Shown here: positions 39,194 to 49,407 of the stretch, one piece after another
Numbering within the stretch: the first letter of the stretch is position 1
Layout: each line of letters begins with the position of its first letter
Assembly (NCBI GenBank): GCA_034506175.1
Contig: JAPDQB010000002.1
Location: 124,001 to 188,000, forward strand
From: a candidate division KSB1 bacterium
Lineage (GTDB): Bacteria; Zhuqueibacterota; Zhuqueibacteria; Zhuqueibacterales; Zhuqueibacteraceae
Reading direction: 5' to 3'
DNA length: 64,000 nucleotides
Program-made: the position numbers and the translations under genes
Notes under the pieces: model-generated
What the model saw: only the letters and a program-made list of their open reading frames with translations
What the model was told of the DNA's origin: nothing
Databases searched by the model: none

Positions 39194-42100
39194 TTAATTT
39201 GAGCGAGAGGAAGGCCAGCGAAACCGGCGTATGGCGCCGAGAATCAATGCGGCAAGGATAACGGCTGCAAAAGGCGTCATATCGAGGCCTTGGCGGAAAC
39301 GGAAAGTTTGATCAACACCGTAGTATTGAAAAGCAGCCCAGAAAAAGGGGAGGGATTTGTCAGTTTCCAATAAAGCCAATTTGGCACGTCGAAGCGCTTC
39401 TGCCGCCGACTCGCCGCCGCGCAGATGGCGATAAAATTCTGCAGCAAGCCGGGAGCTGGCTTCGGCCTCGGCCGGCCACAAGCTGCCGATGACACTCGGA
39501 ATCCCGGCGGCGCGAAACGCCTGCACAAAACCTTGAAGGCCTTCGCTGCCACGCAAGACGCCGGACGCGGTGTTGCAACTGCTTAAAAACGCCAGCCGCC
39601 CGTCCGGCAGGTGCATGGCAAAGATTTCGAAGGCATAGAGGCTCGTCGAGCCGGTCTCTCGTTCCTCCAAAATAATTCGTGAAGACAACGGCTCGGCATT
39701 TTGCGCTTCGCTGTGCACGGCAAAATGCAAGATCGCAGATTGTCTCAAATCATTTCGCCATTCCGTGCCGGTGGAAAAGGGCCCCTCCACAATTTCAACT
39801 GCAGCCCGGCCTAAAATTTTCCGAATCTTCAGAACTTCGCTGCGGGTCTGCCAAAGGTCGGCAAAGCCGTTTGTGCTGTTATCTAATCGAGGCATCGCTT
39901 GGGCAAGCGCAACAACGGTGGCCGGTGTTTGCGCGTGGCGCGATTGCTGATTGAATGCAGCCTGTAGCGAGCTGGCATAGCGCACGGTATAATTTTTCAG
40001 CGCGAACGGCAATTGCCGATAATTTTTTGCCAGCGTATCCGTTGTGGCGTCCGTCAACAAAATTTCAAAAGGCAAAAAATGCAATTGTTCATCAGGAATT
40101 AAAAGCAATTTTTTGCCGGGCGTTTTGTCAATAAAGCCGGCCAGGAGCAATTGATAGAGCTGGCTTGCGGTCCGCGGCTGGTATCGAAAAAGCAGGGGCG
40201 AAATCAATTGTAAATGCTGCGAATCTTGCAGCGCATAATGCAACGCCGGATTCACCTGGCTGATGAGAGCTTGCAACTCTGTTTTTTTAATTTCCAACTC
40301 ATGAGCTTGAATCGTCTCGCCATCCAAGGCCAAAATAAGCACCCCATCTTCACCCACTAAATAAACCAGCGCCACTTCCTGCCGTTTGGCCAACTCTTGT
40401 TGAAAAGAAGACAACTGCAAGCTAGTGTAGGCACTAAAATTTTTTCCCGCAGCCAAGCCGATTTTTTCCCAAAGCTGATTTTGCCGGAGCTCAAGGCCGG
40501 CAATCTCGAGCCGCAGTTGTATCATTTTATCGCTCGCCGAATCGGCCGCCATAAGCCTGGCGAGCTGCAGACGCTTTTGCAAAAGCAGGGTATCGAGCCG
40601 GGCGCCTTGCTGGCGAAAGCTGTCAGCGAGAGCGGTATATGTAAATAACCCGCTTTGTTGCAATCGCCGGCGCACCACGAGATCGCGCATTTGTTCGATA
40701 CTTTCCAAGGCTCGCGCCGGTTCGTGCAGGCGAATATAGGCGCGGCTCAATGCAAAAAATAATTCCTTTTCCAAGGGCAGAAGCGAAGAAGTGGCAGCCG
40801 CATGTTCGGAAAAAATTCGCCGCGATACCAAGGCCGCCGCTTCGCTCAGAATGGCGGCCGCCTTGTCATTATTGCCTGAGGCAGCGGCTATCCGGCCCAA
40901 TCCGTTCATGCTCGCAATAAGAGGAAGATAAAATCCCGCTTCGGCGCTCAATCGTTGCGCCTCACGAAAATGTTCCTCGGCTTGGCGCACTTGCCGATTA
41001 TGCAATTCCGCTTCGCCCAATTGGACAAGCGCTTCGATCACGCCGGTTTTCAACTGCGCGCGCCGAGCCAATGACAGCGCTGTGGCGGCCGCCTTTTCCA
41101 CCATGTTCCAGTTATCGCGTTTTTGCCACAATCCGGCAAAGTTTAAAAGGATGCCGCACTCCAATTCTTTTAGATCACCTTTTCTTGCGATGGTCAGGGC
41201 TTCTTCGTAATGTTTCTCCGCCTCATCAAAGCGATGCAGCTCGGCAAGCGAAACGGCCTGACTCTGCAAGCACGAAGCGAGATAAAGCATTTGTTGGTGC
41301 TTGCGCGCAAAAGCGATCACTTCCTCAAAATAAGCCAGGGCTTGGTAATGATCTCCAACTGCCTGATACACCCCGGCCAAATTATGCATCATAATTTGAC
41401 GATTGCTCTCATTTTTTGATGAATCGGCCCATTGATACGCTTGCATTCGCTCCTGTCTCTCCTTTTCATACAGGCCCATCGCATGATAGGCCTCTGCCGC
41501 ATAATGATGCGCCTGCATCTTGCCATATTGATTATGCAGCCTTGTCGATATTTCCGCCACTATTTTCGCCTGCGCAAGAGCCTGCTGCAAGCGGCCTTGC
41601 CGCAATCGCAGACCCGAAATCGTTGCCGCCAGATCGGATTGCAAAGTGAGATATCCGATTTCACGGCTCAATTGTTCAGCGCGGCTTAAAATTGAATCAG
41701 CACTATGAAAGCGGCCTTGCCGCATGAACAGATAACCTTTAAAATGCAGAAGCTGGGCTTCGCCATCTTTGTCGTTTATGGTTGCCGTCGCCGCCAGGCC
41801 TCGATCAACAACGGTTTGTGCTGAATCCAGTTTGTTGATGAGCATAAGCTGCATGGCCCACTGATAGTAAACGCGCCAGCTTGTAAGACCGGCGGCAGAG
41901 AGTTTCGCAAATTGGGTCATGGCTGCTTCGAGCCGGCCTCGCGATTTTTCCCAATAAGCCAAAGCATATTGCGCCGGCCAATCTCGAGGGTTTTTAGCAA
42001 GACGGGCCGTTAAATGTTCGCGCACTTGTTGTTCGAGTCCAAACGCCGGCGCCAGATCGATCAACTTTTGGTGCCGCGATAAAAATTCGGTGCGATGCTG

Positions 42101-42511
42101 CACGGCTTGCCAGCAATATTCGGCGTTTCGCTTGCTATCGCCCTGTATCTCGGCGAGGAAGGACAGCGCGCTGTAAACTTCGCCAGCCGGCGCGCCGCGG
42201 GTGAGTAAATTCTTGAAGAAGGCCTGGCCTTGATCAAAACGCCCTTCGAGCGCATAACATTCGGCGAGGCGCCAGTAGGCGTTGAAATAGTAATCCTTCC
42301 CCAACAGCATCGTTGAGAAGAGCCGCCGGGCGGTGGGATAATCGTCTTCGCCCATCGCTTGCGCGGCGCGCCAATACGCTGTGGGAATCTGCTGCGCGCG
42401 CGCCGATGGTGAAAGCATGACAACCAACAACAACATGAAAACGCCTCGCGCGAAAGAGGCGATCAGATTATACTCCCGCCGGTGTCGAGAGACGCCACCT
42501 TCCTTCATCAT
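39194..42511 (-). CDS. Exported TPR protein with a C-terminal CHAT protease domain
   Basis: The product (1105 residues from ATG 42511; a TTG nine bases upstream is also possible) has a signal sequence (GVFMLLLVVMLSPSARAQ), TPR repeats over about 35-640, a helical linker, and a caspase-like CHAT domain with the His933 in LHFAVHSE and Cys979 in FLSSCNTASGV. A transmembrane helix closes it (MTPFAAVILAALILGAI). CHAT proteases cut after specific residues; with TPR domains they act in regulated proteolysis. A signal peptide makes this one extracytoplasmic, unlike the CRISPR-linked TPR-CHAT. It follows a DUF255 gene directly. Confidence 0.9.
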   Translation of the reverse strand: MMKEGGVSRHRREYNLIASFARGVFMLLLVVMLSPSARAQQIPTAYWRAAQAMGEDDYPTARRLFSTMLLGKDYYFNAYWRLAECYALEGRFDQGQAFFKNLLTRGAPAGEVYSALSFLAEIQGDSKRNAEYCWQAVQHRTEFLSRHQKLIDLAPAFGLEQQVREHLTARLAKNPRDWPAQYALAYWEKSRGRLEAAMTQFAKLSAAGLTSWRVYYQWAMQLMLINKLDSAQTVVDRGLAATATINDKDGEAQLLHFKGYLFMRQGRFHSADSILSRAEQLSREIGYLTLQSDLAATISGLRLRQGRLQQALAQAKIVAEISTRLHNQYGKMQAHHYAAEAYHAMGLYEKERQERMQAYQWADSSKNESNRQIMMHNLAGVYQAVGDHYQALAYFEEVIAFARKHQQMLYLASCLQSQAVSLAELHRFDEAEKHYEEALTIARKGDLKELECGILLNFAGLWQKRDNWNMVEKAAATALSLARRAQLKTGVIEALVQLGEAELHNRQVRQAEEHFREAQRLSAEAGFYLPLIASMNGLGRIAAASGNNDKAAAILSEAAALVSRRIFSEHAAATSSLLPLEKELFFALSRAYIRLHEPARALESIEQMRDLVVRRRLQQSGLFTYTALADSFRQQGARLDTLLLQKRLQLARLMAADSASDKMIQLRLEIAGLELRQNQLWEKIGLAAGKNFSAYTSLQLSSFQQELAKRQEVALVYLVGEDGVLILALDGETIQAHELEIKKTELQALISQVNPALHYALQDSQHLQLISPLLFRYQPRTASQLYQLLLAGFIDKTPGKKLLLIPDEQLHFLPFEILLTDATTDTLAKNYRQLPFALKNYTVRYASSLQAAFNQQSRHAQTPATVVALAQAMPRLDNSTNGFADLWQTRSEVLKIRKILGRAAVEIVEGPFSTGTEWRNDLRQSAILHFAVHSEAQNAEPLSSRIILEERETGSTSLYAFEIFAMHLPDGRLAFLSSCNTASGVLRGSEGLQGFVQAFRAAGIPSVIGSLWPAEAEASSRLAAEFYRHLRGGESAAEALRRAKLALLETDKSLPFFWAAFQYYGVDQTFRFRQGLDMTPFAAVILAALILGAIRRFRWPSSRSN

Positions 42512-42520
42512 CACGATCAA

Positions 42521-44857
42521 TTAATTTTCTTCTGCAGTTTTCTTGCGTTCGAGTAACTGGACCATCACCGGGATATCCGTCGTCGGCAATTGGCAGGTGT
42601 AGTTTTCGCAAACATACACCGTCGCCTTTTGATTCAAGCTCGTCATGGATTTGACAAACGGCAAAAACCGGCTGAAATAATCCTGGCCTTCGCCGCCGTC
42701 CATGAGCAGCAAAATTTTGTTGGGCATGAAACGCCCATGCACCGCGCGCAGCATCAAACGGGTGTCCGGCGCCTGCGGTTGGCCGGCGATGAAGATCTGG
42801 TTCGGCTTGTCGAGGCTGAAGTCGACGGCGGTGAGCATTTGCGGCATGGCGTGCGGAATGCTTTGCAAACGCCCGGCGAAGAGCCGCAGGGTTTTTTCGG
42901 CCATGTCCCACCATTCTTTTCTGTCAAGCATCTGCGAGAGACGGAGAAGATTCAAGACCGCGATGGAATTGCCCGAAGGCTCGGCGCCGTCGTAATCTTC
43001 TTTCGTGCGCAATAAGATCGTTTCATCTTCGCCGGAGGTGTCGTAGAAACCGCCGTCGTTTTTATCCCAGAAAAGGCGGTTTTGCGTTTCCGTGAGTGCA
43101 ACGGCCTGATCGACCCATTTTATGTCAAACGCGGCTTCGTAAAGATCGAGCAAGCCCATCGTGAAAAAGGCGTAATCGTCGAGATGCGCGGGATATTTCG
43201 CCTCGCCGTCGCGGTAACGGCGCTTGAGGGTTTTAGTTTGCGGATTGTAAATTTGTTTCAAGACAAAATCGGCGGCGCGCTCGGCGGCTTGCAAATATTC
43301 CGGCTCGTCGAGAACTTGATAGGCGCGGGCGAACGCCGAAATCATCAAGCCGTTCCAGGCGGTGATGATTTTGTCATCGAGCTGCGGGCGCGGCCGCGTT
43401 TTTCTCACTTCAAAGAGCTTTTTCTTGCTGTCATCCAAAATGCCTTTGATCTCGGCTTCCGAACGTTTGAAGCGGCGCGCGGCCTCGGCCAGGGTATAAG
43501 CGGCGTATAACACGTTTTTGTCGCGAAATTCGCCCTGGGGATCGCTGATGGTGTTGCCGGTATCGCTGACACCATAGCAATAATTAAAAATTTCCGCTTT
43601 TTCTGTGCCGAGCAGATCACAGATTTCATGCTGACGCCAGAGATAAAAAGCGCCTTCTTCTTTTTTATCGGGATGCGCGGCCTCCGGTGCACTGTCGGCG
43701 TCTTCCGCCGAGTAAAATCCGCCGTCGGGATGCGTCAGGTCGCGTAAAACGTAATTGAGTATGTCGTGTGCGGCATTTGCGAAGAAATCATCATGCGTAA
43801 TCTGATAGGCTTCGAGATACGACCACACAAGCTGCGCCTGGTCGTAAAGCATTTTCTCGAAATGCGGCACGCGCCAATAAGCATCCACCGAATAACGGTG
43901 AAAGCCGCCGCCGAGATGATCGTTCATGCCGCCGGCCCACATTTTTCGCAACGTTGCGAGCGCCATGTCCAGCGCGCCCTTTTCGTTCGTCCGCGCATAA
44001 TAACGCAGAAGAAAATTAAAAACCGCCGGCCGGGGAAATTTCGGCGCCTGGCCAAAACCGCCGAGCCGTTCGTCGTAGCTGCTGTAAAATTGCGAATAGG
44101 CGGTGCGCAAAATCGGGCCCAAAAGCAAAGTCGAATCCGGCGCGGCGGCAATCGCCGTATGTTCCTGCAAAGCTTTGATGATTTCTTCCGCGGATTTCAA
44201 AACTTGCTCGCGCTGCTCCATCCACGCGGCATGCAAGCGTTTGAGCAAATCCGGAAAGCCGGGCCGGCCGTAGCGCGAATCCGGCGGGAAATACGTGCCG
44301 GCAAAAAACGGCTGCAAATTCGGCGTGAGCCAAACCGACATCGGCCAGCCGCCGCTGCCGGTCATGGCCTGCACCGCCGTCATGTACACTTTATCGACGT
44401 CCGGCCGCTCTTCGCGATCGACTTTGATGCAGACAAAATATTCGTTCAGGAGTTTGGCGATGTCCGGATTTTCGAAGGACTCACGCTCCATCACGTGACA
44501 CCAGTGGCAAGTCGAATAGCCGATGGAAAGAAAAATCGGTTTGTTTTCGCGGCGCGCTTTCTCAAAAGCTTCTTCACCCCAGGGATGCCAATCCACCGGA
44601 TTAAAAGCGTGCTGCAACAGATACGGGCTTTTTTCTTCAATCAAGCGATTGGGTCTGCGGCCCTCTTGCAACTGGCGGGAAATATATTCTGAAGAAGGAT
44701 TCATTCTGTCCTCGGCAATTTTTCTGGCGCTATCCAGCTTGAGAGTGGATTCGTCAGTTCCTGCTCGTTTACAATAGAAGTGGTGAGAGGAAAATACAAC
44801 GACAAATAACAGCGCCACAATGCCCCAACGGCGGCGCTTGTTTATTTTTGCGGTCAT
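42521..44857 (-). CDS. DUF255/thioredoxin-fold and glucosamine-epimerase-fold protein (YyaL type)
   Basis: The 778-residue product has an N-terminal hydrophobic segment (11-27) followed by a thioredoxin-like DUF255 domain: [22 protein letters not shown], then CHWCHVM with CHWC at 117-120, and REERPDVDK. The remaining 550 residues form an alpha/alpha-barrel (six-hairpin) domain as in YyaL/SSP411 and human SPATA20. Biochemical function is not established for the family; a disulfide or thiol role combined with a carbohydrate-type barrel is possible. It overlaps the HAD gene upstream by four bases (start-stop overlap). Confidence 0.9.
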   Translation of the reverse strand: MTAKINKRRRWGIVALLFVVVFSSHHFYCKRAGTDESTLKLDSARKIAEDRMNPSSEYISRQLQEGRRPNRLIEEKSPYLLQHAFNPVDWHPWGEEAFEKARRENKPIFLSIGYSTCHWCHVMERESFENPDIAKLLNEYFVCIKVDREERPDVDKVYMTAVQAMTGSGGWPMSVWLTPNLQPFFAGTYFPPDSRYGRPGFPDLLKRLHAAWMEQREQVLKSAEEIIKALQEHTAIAAAPDSTLLLGPILRTAYSQFYSSYDERLGGFGQAPKFPRPAVFNFLLRYYARTNEKGALDMALATLRKMWAGGMNDHLGGGFHRYSVDAYWRVPHFEKMLYDQAQLVWSYLEAYQITHDDFFANAAHDILNYVLRDLTHPDGGFYSAEDADSAPEAAHPDKKEEGAFYLWRQHEICDLLGTEKAEIFNYCYGVSDTGNTISDPQGEFRDKNVLYAAYTLAEAARRFKRSEAEIKGILDDSKKKLFEVRKTRPRPQLDDKIITAWNGLMISAFARAYQVLDEPEYLQAAERAADFVLKQIYNPQTKTLKRRYRDGEAKYPAHLDDYAFFTMGLLDLYEAAFDIKWVDQAVALTETQNRLFWDKNDGGFYDTSGEDETILLRTKEDYDGAEPSGNSIAVLNLLRLSQMLDRKEWWDMAEKTLRLFAGRLQSIPHAMPQMLTAVDFSLDKPNQIFIAGQPQAPDTRLMLRAVHGRFMPNKILLLMDGGEGQDYFSRFLPFVKSMTSLNQKATVYVCENYTCQLPTTDIPVMVQLLERKKTAEEN

Positions 44858-45534
44858 CGAAAGACATTCAAAACTTTTTGTGTTGCGCCAAAATCCGCAA
44901 ACAGAAAATCCGGCTTTTCAGCGCGCAAGGCTGCAACGGAATACTCCCCGGTGGCAACGGCGACAGCTGTGGCGCCATGTGGACGCGCGCAGTGGATATC
45001 GCGCGGTGTATCGCCGATCACGTAAACACGATCACGCTGCGGGCGAATCCCGAATTTCTCTTCAGCGCGGCGCAAGGCGTGCGGCACGAGTTTATTGCGA
45101 TCCCATTCATCATCGCCAAAAGCGCCAAATTCAAAATACTTCCAAAGATCGAAATATGCAAGCTTGATTTCTGCCCCGCGAATCCAGTTGCCGGTTAATA
45201 ATCCGATATGAATATCGGGCATTTTCTTCAATTCTTCCAACAGTTTTGGAAAACCGGGCATCACGCGCCGCGTCGGGCGCGGCCGCTGCATGTCTTCGGC
45301 GAGATGAATGAAATAGCGTTCTTTGAATTTTTCAACTTGCTCGTCTCGCCAGGCGAGATGATGCTTTTGAAACGCATCCATCAAAATTTTCGGGTCGGTT
45401 TGTCCGGCCAACAGAACGCCATCAAGTCCGCCGGCAATCCGATAAATTTCTTCAAACGCGACTTCCATGGCATGTTTGCCGGAGCCGCCGGAGTGAATCA
45501 GAGTGCCATCGATGTCGAAGAGCAGGATTTTCAT
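44854..45534 (-). CDS. HAD-family phosphatase, phosphoglycolate phosphatase-like
   Basis: The 226-residue product has the HAD motifs DIDGT (Asp7, Asp9), LLTGN, a lysine in [15 protein letters not shown], and VIGDTPRDI. The cap between motif 1 and 2 is helical (C1 type), as in phosphoglycolate phosphatase. Substrate cannot be settled from sequence; phosphoglycolate would fit with the glcD gene elsewhere in the window, but this is speculative. It shares a four-base overlap with the DUF255 gene and lies 72 bases after comEC, separated by a word hairpin. Confidence 0.88.
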   Translation of the reverse strand: MKILLFDIDGTLIHSGGSGKHAMEVAFEEIYRIAGGLDGVLLAGQTDPKILMDAFQKHHLAWRDEQVEKFKERYFIHLAEDMQRPRPTRRVMPGFPKLLEELKKMPDIHIGLLTGNWIRGAEIKLAYFDLWKYFEFGAFGDDEWDRNKLVPHALRRAEEKFGIRPQRDRVYVIGDTPRDIHCARPHGATAVAVATGEYSVAALRAEKPDFLFADFGATQKVLNVFR

Positions 45535-45540
45535 GGAGTC

Positions 45541-45595
45541 ATAAAGTGTAAAAGTAAAATGTAAAAGTAAGGCGTAAATTACGATTTACGTTTTA
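45541..45595. repeat. Tandem-word hairpin element, heptamer CGTAAAN, copy 2
   Basis: Left: TGTAAAA, GTAAAA, TGTAAAA, GTAA; right (45571-45595): on the minus strand TAAAACGTAAATCGTAATT. Same word as 18700-18769. It starts 11 bases past the comEC stop, which is on the minus strand. Confidence 0.7.
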
Positions 45596-45606
45596 ATCCA
45601 TTCCAA

Positions 45607-48024
45607 TCAGCGAATTCTTTTTAGAACTTTGCCATCGGTCTCAAAAATCACCGCGCCGTCGCGGTCGGTGCGCAAAAGCCGGATGCCCAGCGAGTCGTAG
45701 CGCGCCAGCACTCGCGGATCGGGATGTCCGAAATTATTCCAGCGACCCACCGAGACCACCGCCCACTGCGGACTTACCGCGCTGAGAAAATGCGGCAGGC
45801 TGGAAGATTTGCTGCCGTGATGACCGACTTTTAAAACATCGCTGTCCAATACGCCGGCAGATTCAAGCAAATGGCTTTCGCTTTCAAATTCCGCATCGCC
45901 GGGAAACAGAAAAGCGTGTTGCCCGAAAATAACTTTGATGACGATGGAAGCGTCGTTGAGCTTTTCAAAATTGAACTCGCCGCGGCACGGATGCAACACC
46001 CAAATTTCTGCGGGGGCAAAATCCGGCAGGCGTTCACCGGCGCGCAAAGTCAATACCGGCGCGCGCAAGCTGTCGGCGAGCTTCTCGCAGCGCTGTTCGA
46101 GCGGCGAATCCGTTTCAACCCCGCAAATAAAAACTTTTTTGATTTTGACTTCGCGCAACAACACCGGCAGGCCGCCGAGGTGATCAGCGTGCGGATGCGA
46201 GATGACAACGGCGTCGAGCTGGCGGATGCCGCGCGTTCGCAGAAATGGAATCAGGACACGCTCGGCGGCGTCGTAGTTTTCTTGAAGCGGACCGGCGTCG
46301 ATGAGCAAGTGGCCATGGGGAAATTCAAGAAGCGCCGCGTCGCCTTGTCCAACGTCAAAAAATGTGACGCGCAATTTGGCGCCGGCAGCCCAGGCGCCCT
46401 GCCAAACGAAAATGTTGAGGACAATCAAACCGGCCAGCAGCAACCAGCGTCTTGCCAAATGCGAGCGCCGCCACTCGACAAAAAGCGCCAGCGTGATGAT
46501 ATAAAAAAGCAGCAGCCACGGCGAAACATAAACGCCATCGACGTAGGCAAGTGGAATCTCGGCAAGCCATTGGGTGAATTTGATCATGGCGTTGGAGGCG
46601 AAATCGGCTATAGCGCCAAAAGCTTGCAGGCCGAATTCGAGAAAAGAAAATACGCAGGCCACGGTTGTTGCAGCGACGATGATAAAGGCGGCTGGAATGA
46701 TGACAAGATTTCCCAATATCGCTGTGACGGGCAGCCGTCCAAAAGCCTGCAAGGAAAAAGGCAAGATTGCCAATTGCGCGGCGAAAGAAACGGCCAATAA
46801 TGAAAGCGTCCAGCGAATGGGCAGCCAACGAAATGCAAGCAGCCGCCGAAAAAGCAACGCCAGCGGCCGGTAAAGATACGCAATGCCGAGCACGGCAACG
46901 AAGGATAATTGAAAGCCAAGCTGTAAAAGCTGCAACGGCTGCCAGAGCAAAAGGATGATGGCGGCGACGCCGAGGCTGTTGTAAATATCGGCTTGGCGCT
47001 CGAGACTTTCGCCGATGATGATTACCGTCGCCATGATCGAAGCGCGAACGACCGGCGGCTGGGCGCCGGTGAGAAACATATAAAAAACTATTCCAATTAA
47101 AAAGAAAATCAGATGCCAGCGCCGGGGCACGCGCAGCAACCAGAGCGCGACGAAAATGATGAGAACGATGAAGCCGACATTTGAGCCTGACACCGCGAGG
47201 ATGTGAACCAAACCGGTGCGCTGAAACGCCTCGATGATTTCTTTGGAGATTTCGTCGCGTTCGCCGATGAGCAAGCCGCGCAGCAGGGTTAAAGATTGGC
47301 CGTGTGAAAAACGGCTGAGTTGTTCATTGATCCAAATCCGGCTTTGGGCAATGGCGCGACGCCACGAGTAAGCCGGGCGGGGTTTGTCGCGCCAAAGCGG
47401 CGCCGGATCAGTGCACGAGAATATTGCCGAAATATCTTGCGCCTGCAAAAAAGCGCGATAATCAAAGGCACCGGGATTGCGGCTGCCGTCGGCGAGACGC
47501 AAAAAGCCGCGCAGCAGAAGTTGTTCGCCGACTTCAACCTCGCCGAGGCTGTCGCTAAAAACCATCACGGCACCGTTCACGTTGTTCCATCCCGCGGCGG
47601 TTCGCACGCGCTGCACAAGCAAGGGAAAACGCCAGCGTTCATGGCGGTGTTCGGGCAGGTCGTTGACTTTGCCCAAGAGCATCACTTCCGTGGAAGACTC
47701 AGCGAAAGCGCTGATGGCGTTTGGCGACGGGCTTAGCTCGAAATGCGTGCGCAACATGCCGGCGGTCAAGCAGGCCGCGAGCAGCAAATAGTCAACAGTT
47801 TGGAGGCGGGGCCAGGCATTTTTCGCAATAAATTCCGCTGAATTCTCCTCTCGTCCTTGGCGGGCGCGGTCACTTTTTCGCTGCCGCAAAAATATAAAAG
47901 CCGCGCCAGTAAATGCGATGATGAAACTGATTGACACCATCGTTCCTGGCAATTGCAGCTTGTGCTCCAAAAGGATGCCCAGGCAAAATGCAATGGCCAT
48001 GAAAAAGGCCGGACGGCTAGCCAT
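45607..48024 (-). CDS. comEC: ComEC/Rec2 family DNA uptake channel protein
   Basis: The start 48024 (MASRPAFFMAIAFCLGILLEH) gives 805 residues; an open extension would overlap queE and is rejected. The N-terminal part has membrane helices and the DUF4131 region; the central Competence domain (GLLIGERDEISKEIIEAFQRTGLVHILAVSG) has eight or so helices; the C-terminal metallo-beta-lactamase domain has TFFDVGQGDAALL, LLIDAGP and SHPHADHLGG. ComEC forms the inner-membrane channel for single-stranded DNA in natural transformation. Other com genes are not in the window. The gene is followed by a word hairpin. Confidence 0.93.
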   Translation of the reverse strand: MASRPAFFMAIAFCLGILLEHKLQLPGTMVSISFIIAFTGAAFIFLRQRKSDRARQGREENSAEFIAKNAWPRLQTVDYLLLAACLTAGMLRTHFELSPSPNAISAFAESSTEVMLLGKVNDLPEHRHERWRFPLLVQRVRTAAGWNNVNGAVMVFSDSLGEVEVGEQLLLRGFLRLADGSRNPGAFDYRAFLQAQDISAIFSCTDPAPLWRDKPRPAYSWRRAIAQSRIWINEQLSRFSHGQSLTLLRGLLIGERDEISKEIIEAFQRTGLVHILAVSGSNVGFIVLIIFVALWLLRVPRRWHLIFFLIGIVFYMFLTGAQPPVVRASIMATVIIIGESLERQADIYNSLGVAAIILLLWQPLQLLQLGFQLSFVAVLGIAYLYRPLALLFRRLLAFRWLPIRWTLSLLAVSFAAQLAILPFSLQAFGRLPVTAILGNLVIIPAAFIIVAATTVACVFSFLEFGLQAFGAIADFASNAMIKFTQWLAEIPLAYVDGVYVSPWLLLFYIITLALFVEWRRSHLARRWLLLAGLIVLNIFVWQGAWAAGAKLRVTFFDVGQGDAALLEFPHGHLLIDAGPLQENYDAAERVLIPFLRTRGIRQLDAVVISHPHADHLGGLPVLLREVKIKKVFICGVETDSPLEQRCEKLADSLRAPVLTLRAGERLPDFAPAEIWVLHPCRGEFNFEKLNDASIVIKVIFGQHAFLFPGDAEFESESHLLESAGVLDSDVLKVGHHGSKSSSLPHFLSAVSPQWAVVSVGRWNNFGHPDPRVLARYDSLGIRLLRTDRDGAVIFETDGKVLKRIR

Positions 48025-48074
48025 AATTAAGAAAATTTTATGTGGGTCTATGCAAATTGAAAACCGGTTCGGCG

Positions 48075-48710
48075 TTACACGCCGCGCATTTCGGGTGACC
48101 AGATGAATTTGTGCAATTGAATTTGCAATCGTGCTTTCACGTGATCTGCCAGCATCCACTCCGCCAGCGGCCGCAATTCCATTTCACCGAACACCGGCGA
48201 AAACAGCAGATGGAAGCGCTCATCGAGACGATGCTGTCGAATGACCTTCAATGCCCAGTCATAGTCGGCGCGATCTTTGATGACGAATTTGATTTGATCG
48301 TGCGGCTGCAAAATTTCGAGATTCGGCCAGTAATTGCGCTCAACTTCGCCGCTGCCGGGGCATTTGAGATCGACAATCTTGATCACGCGAGGATCGAGTT
48401 GGGAGAGATCGAGGCTGCCGCCGGTTTCAATCAGCACGGTATAATTCGCCGCGAGCAGGCGGTCGCACAATTCATAAATTTCTTTTTGCAGCATCGGCTC
48501 GCCGCCGGTGATCTCGACGAGTTGGCAGCCATAGCTCTCGACTGTTTTCATGATCTCGTCGAGGCTGATCTCTTCACCGCCGTAAAACGAATAAGCCGTG
48601 TCGCACCAAACACAGCGCAAATTGCAGCCGGTGGTGCGGATGAAAACGCAGGGCGTGCCGATGAAGCTCGATTCGCCTTGAATGGAATAGAAAATCTCAG
48701 TAATGCGCAT
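48075..48710 (-). CDS. queE: 7-carboxy-7-deazaguanine synthase, radical SAM
   Basis: The 211-residue product has the short QueE layout: EIFYSIQGESSFIGTPCVFIR, the [4Fe-4S] motif Cys29-x3-Cys33-x2-Cys36 (CNLRCVWC), VEITGGEPMLQ and IETGGSLDL. It converts 6-carboxytetrahydropterin into 7-carboxy-7-deazaguanine in queuosine and related 7-deazaguanine synthesis. QueC, QueD and QueF are not nearby, so this is a solitary gene. The cluster-binding CX3CX2C spacing is the canonical radical SAM one. It is 50 bases upstream of comEC and probably co-transcribed with it. Confidence 0.95.
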   Translation of the reverse strand: MRITEIFYSIQGESSFIGTPCVFIRTTGCNLRCVWCDTAYSFYGGEEISLDEIMKTVESYGCQLVEITGGEPMLQKEIYELCDRLLAANYTVLIETGGSLDLSQLDPRVIKIVDLKCPGSGEVERNYWPNLEILQPHDQIKFVIKDRADYDWALKVIRQHRLDERFHLLFSPVFGEMELRPLAEWMLADHVKARLQIQLHKFIWSPEMRGV

Positions 48711-48728
48711 AAATGAGCAAGAATCGTC

Positions 48729-48757
48729 TTGACATTTTCGTTATTTATAATTAGCTT
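48729..48757 (+). promoter_or_regulatory. Possible promoter of the Uma2 gene
   Basis: TTGACA (48729-48734), 17-base spacer, TAGCTT (48752-48757), 35 bases before the start. The -35 is perfect, the -10 weak by the sigma-70 standard but of the TAnnTT form. Confidence 0.4.
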
Positions 48758-48791
48758 TTTGATGAGCTTATCAATCTATTTGAGGTATCTT

Positions 48792-49361
48792 ATGGCAATC
48801 GCAATCATTCCCTCCACTCCGAAAATTCAATTCACCTACGAAGATTATCTCGAGCTTCCAGATGATGGAAAACGTTACGAAATCATTGACGGGGAACTTT
48901 ATATGTCCATTTCTCCAACACCCAGTCATCAAAAAATCGTCAGAAATTTTCTATTCGCGCTGACTCTTTATCTCAAAAGACATCCCGTCGGCGAGGTTAT
49001 GCCGGCACCTCTGGAAGTCTTTTTCTCACAAACCAATATAGCGCAACCGGATATCATTTTTATCAGCAATGAACGCTCGGATATTATCAAACCGATTCAG
49101 ATAAAAGGCGCGCCGGATTTGGTGATCGAAGTACTCTCTCCAAGCACGGAGAAACGCGACCGGACGGTCAAGTTAAAAATGTATGCTAAATTCGGCGTCC
49201 GCGAATATTGGATGGCGAAAGAAAAGACCGCCACTGTTGAAATCTTTCGTTTGCAGGATGATGAACTCGTTCCCGTCGCGCCCCTGGGAAAATCCGGTGT
49301 GCTCACTTCGCCGCTGTTTCCCGGGCTGGAGATTTCGCTGGATGAGATTTTCAGCTTTTGA
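48792..49361 (+). CDS. Uma2 family putative endonuclease (DUF820)
   Basis: From ATG 48792 (GAGG six bases upstream) the product has 189 residues. It shows the DUF820/Uma2 restriction-endonuclease-like core: FTYEDYLELPDDGKRYEIIDGELYM, then QPDIIFIS, PDLVIEVLSPSTEKRDRTVKLKMYAKFGVREYWM, in which Asp, Glu and Lys form a PD-(D/E)XK-like site. The family is abundant in cyanobacteria and FCB genomes, usually in many copies, with no proven role. It stands alone on the plus strand between queE and the RNA ligase gene. An AT-rich palindrome follows its stop. Confidence 0.9.
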   Translation: MAIAIIPSTPKIQFTYEDYLELPDDGKRYEIIDGELYMSISPTPSHQKIVRNFLFALTLYLKRHPVGEVMPAPLEVFFSQTNIAQPDIIFISNERSDIIKPIQIKGAPDLVIEVLSPSTEKRDRTVKLKMYAKFGVREYWMAKEKTATVEIFRLQDDELVPVAPLGKSGVLTSPLFPGLEISLDEIFSF

Positions 49362-49373
49362 TCATGGCAATTC

Positions 49374-49401
49374 GAAATTGAAAATTTTAAATTTTCAAAT
49401 T
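49374..49401. repeat. AT-rich near-palindrome
   Basis: GAAATTGAAAATTTTAAATTTTC-like inverted repeat 13 bases after the Uma2 stop, similar to the perfect palindrome at 22532-22565. Confidence 0.6.
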
Positions 49402-49407
49402 CATCTC

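Noticed and set aside
39194..42511. TPR-CHAT protein as a CRISPR-associated protease (Craspase partner).
   Set aside because: It has a signal peptide and a C-terminal transmembrane helix, and the window has no CRISPR array or Cas7-11-like gene.
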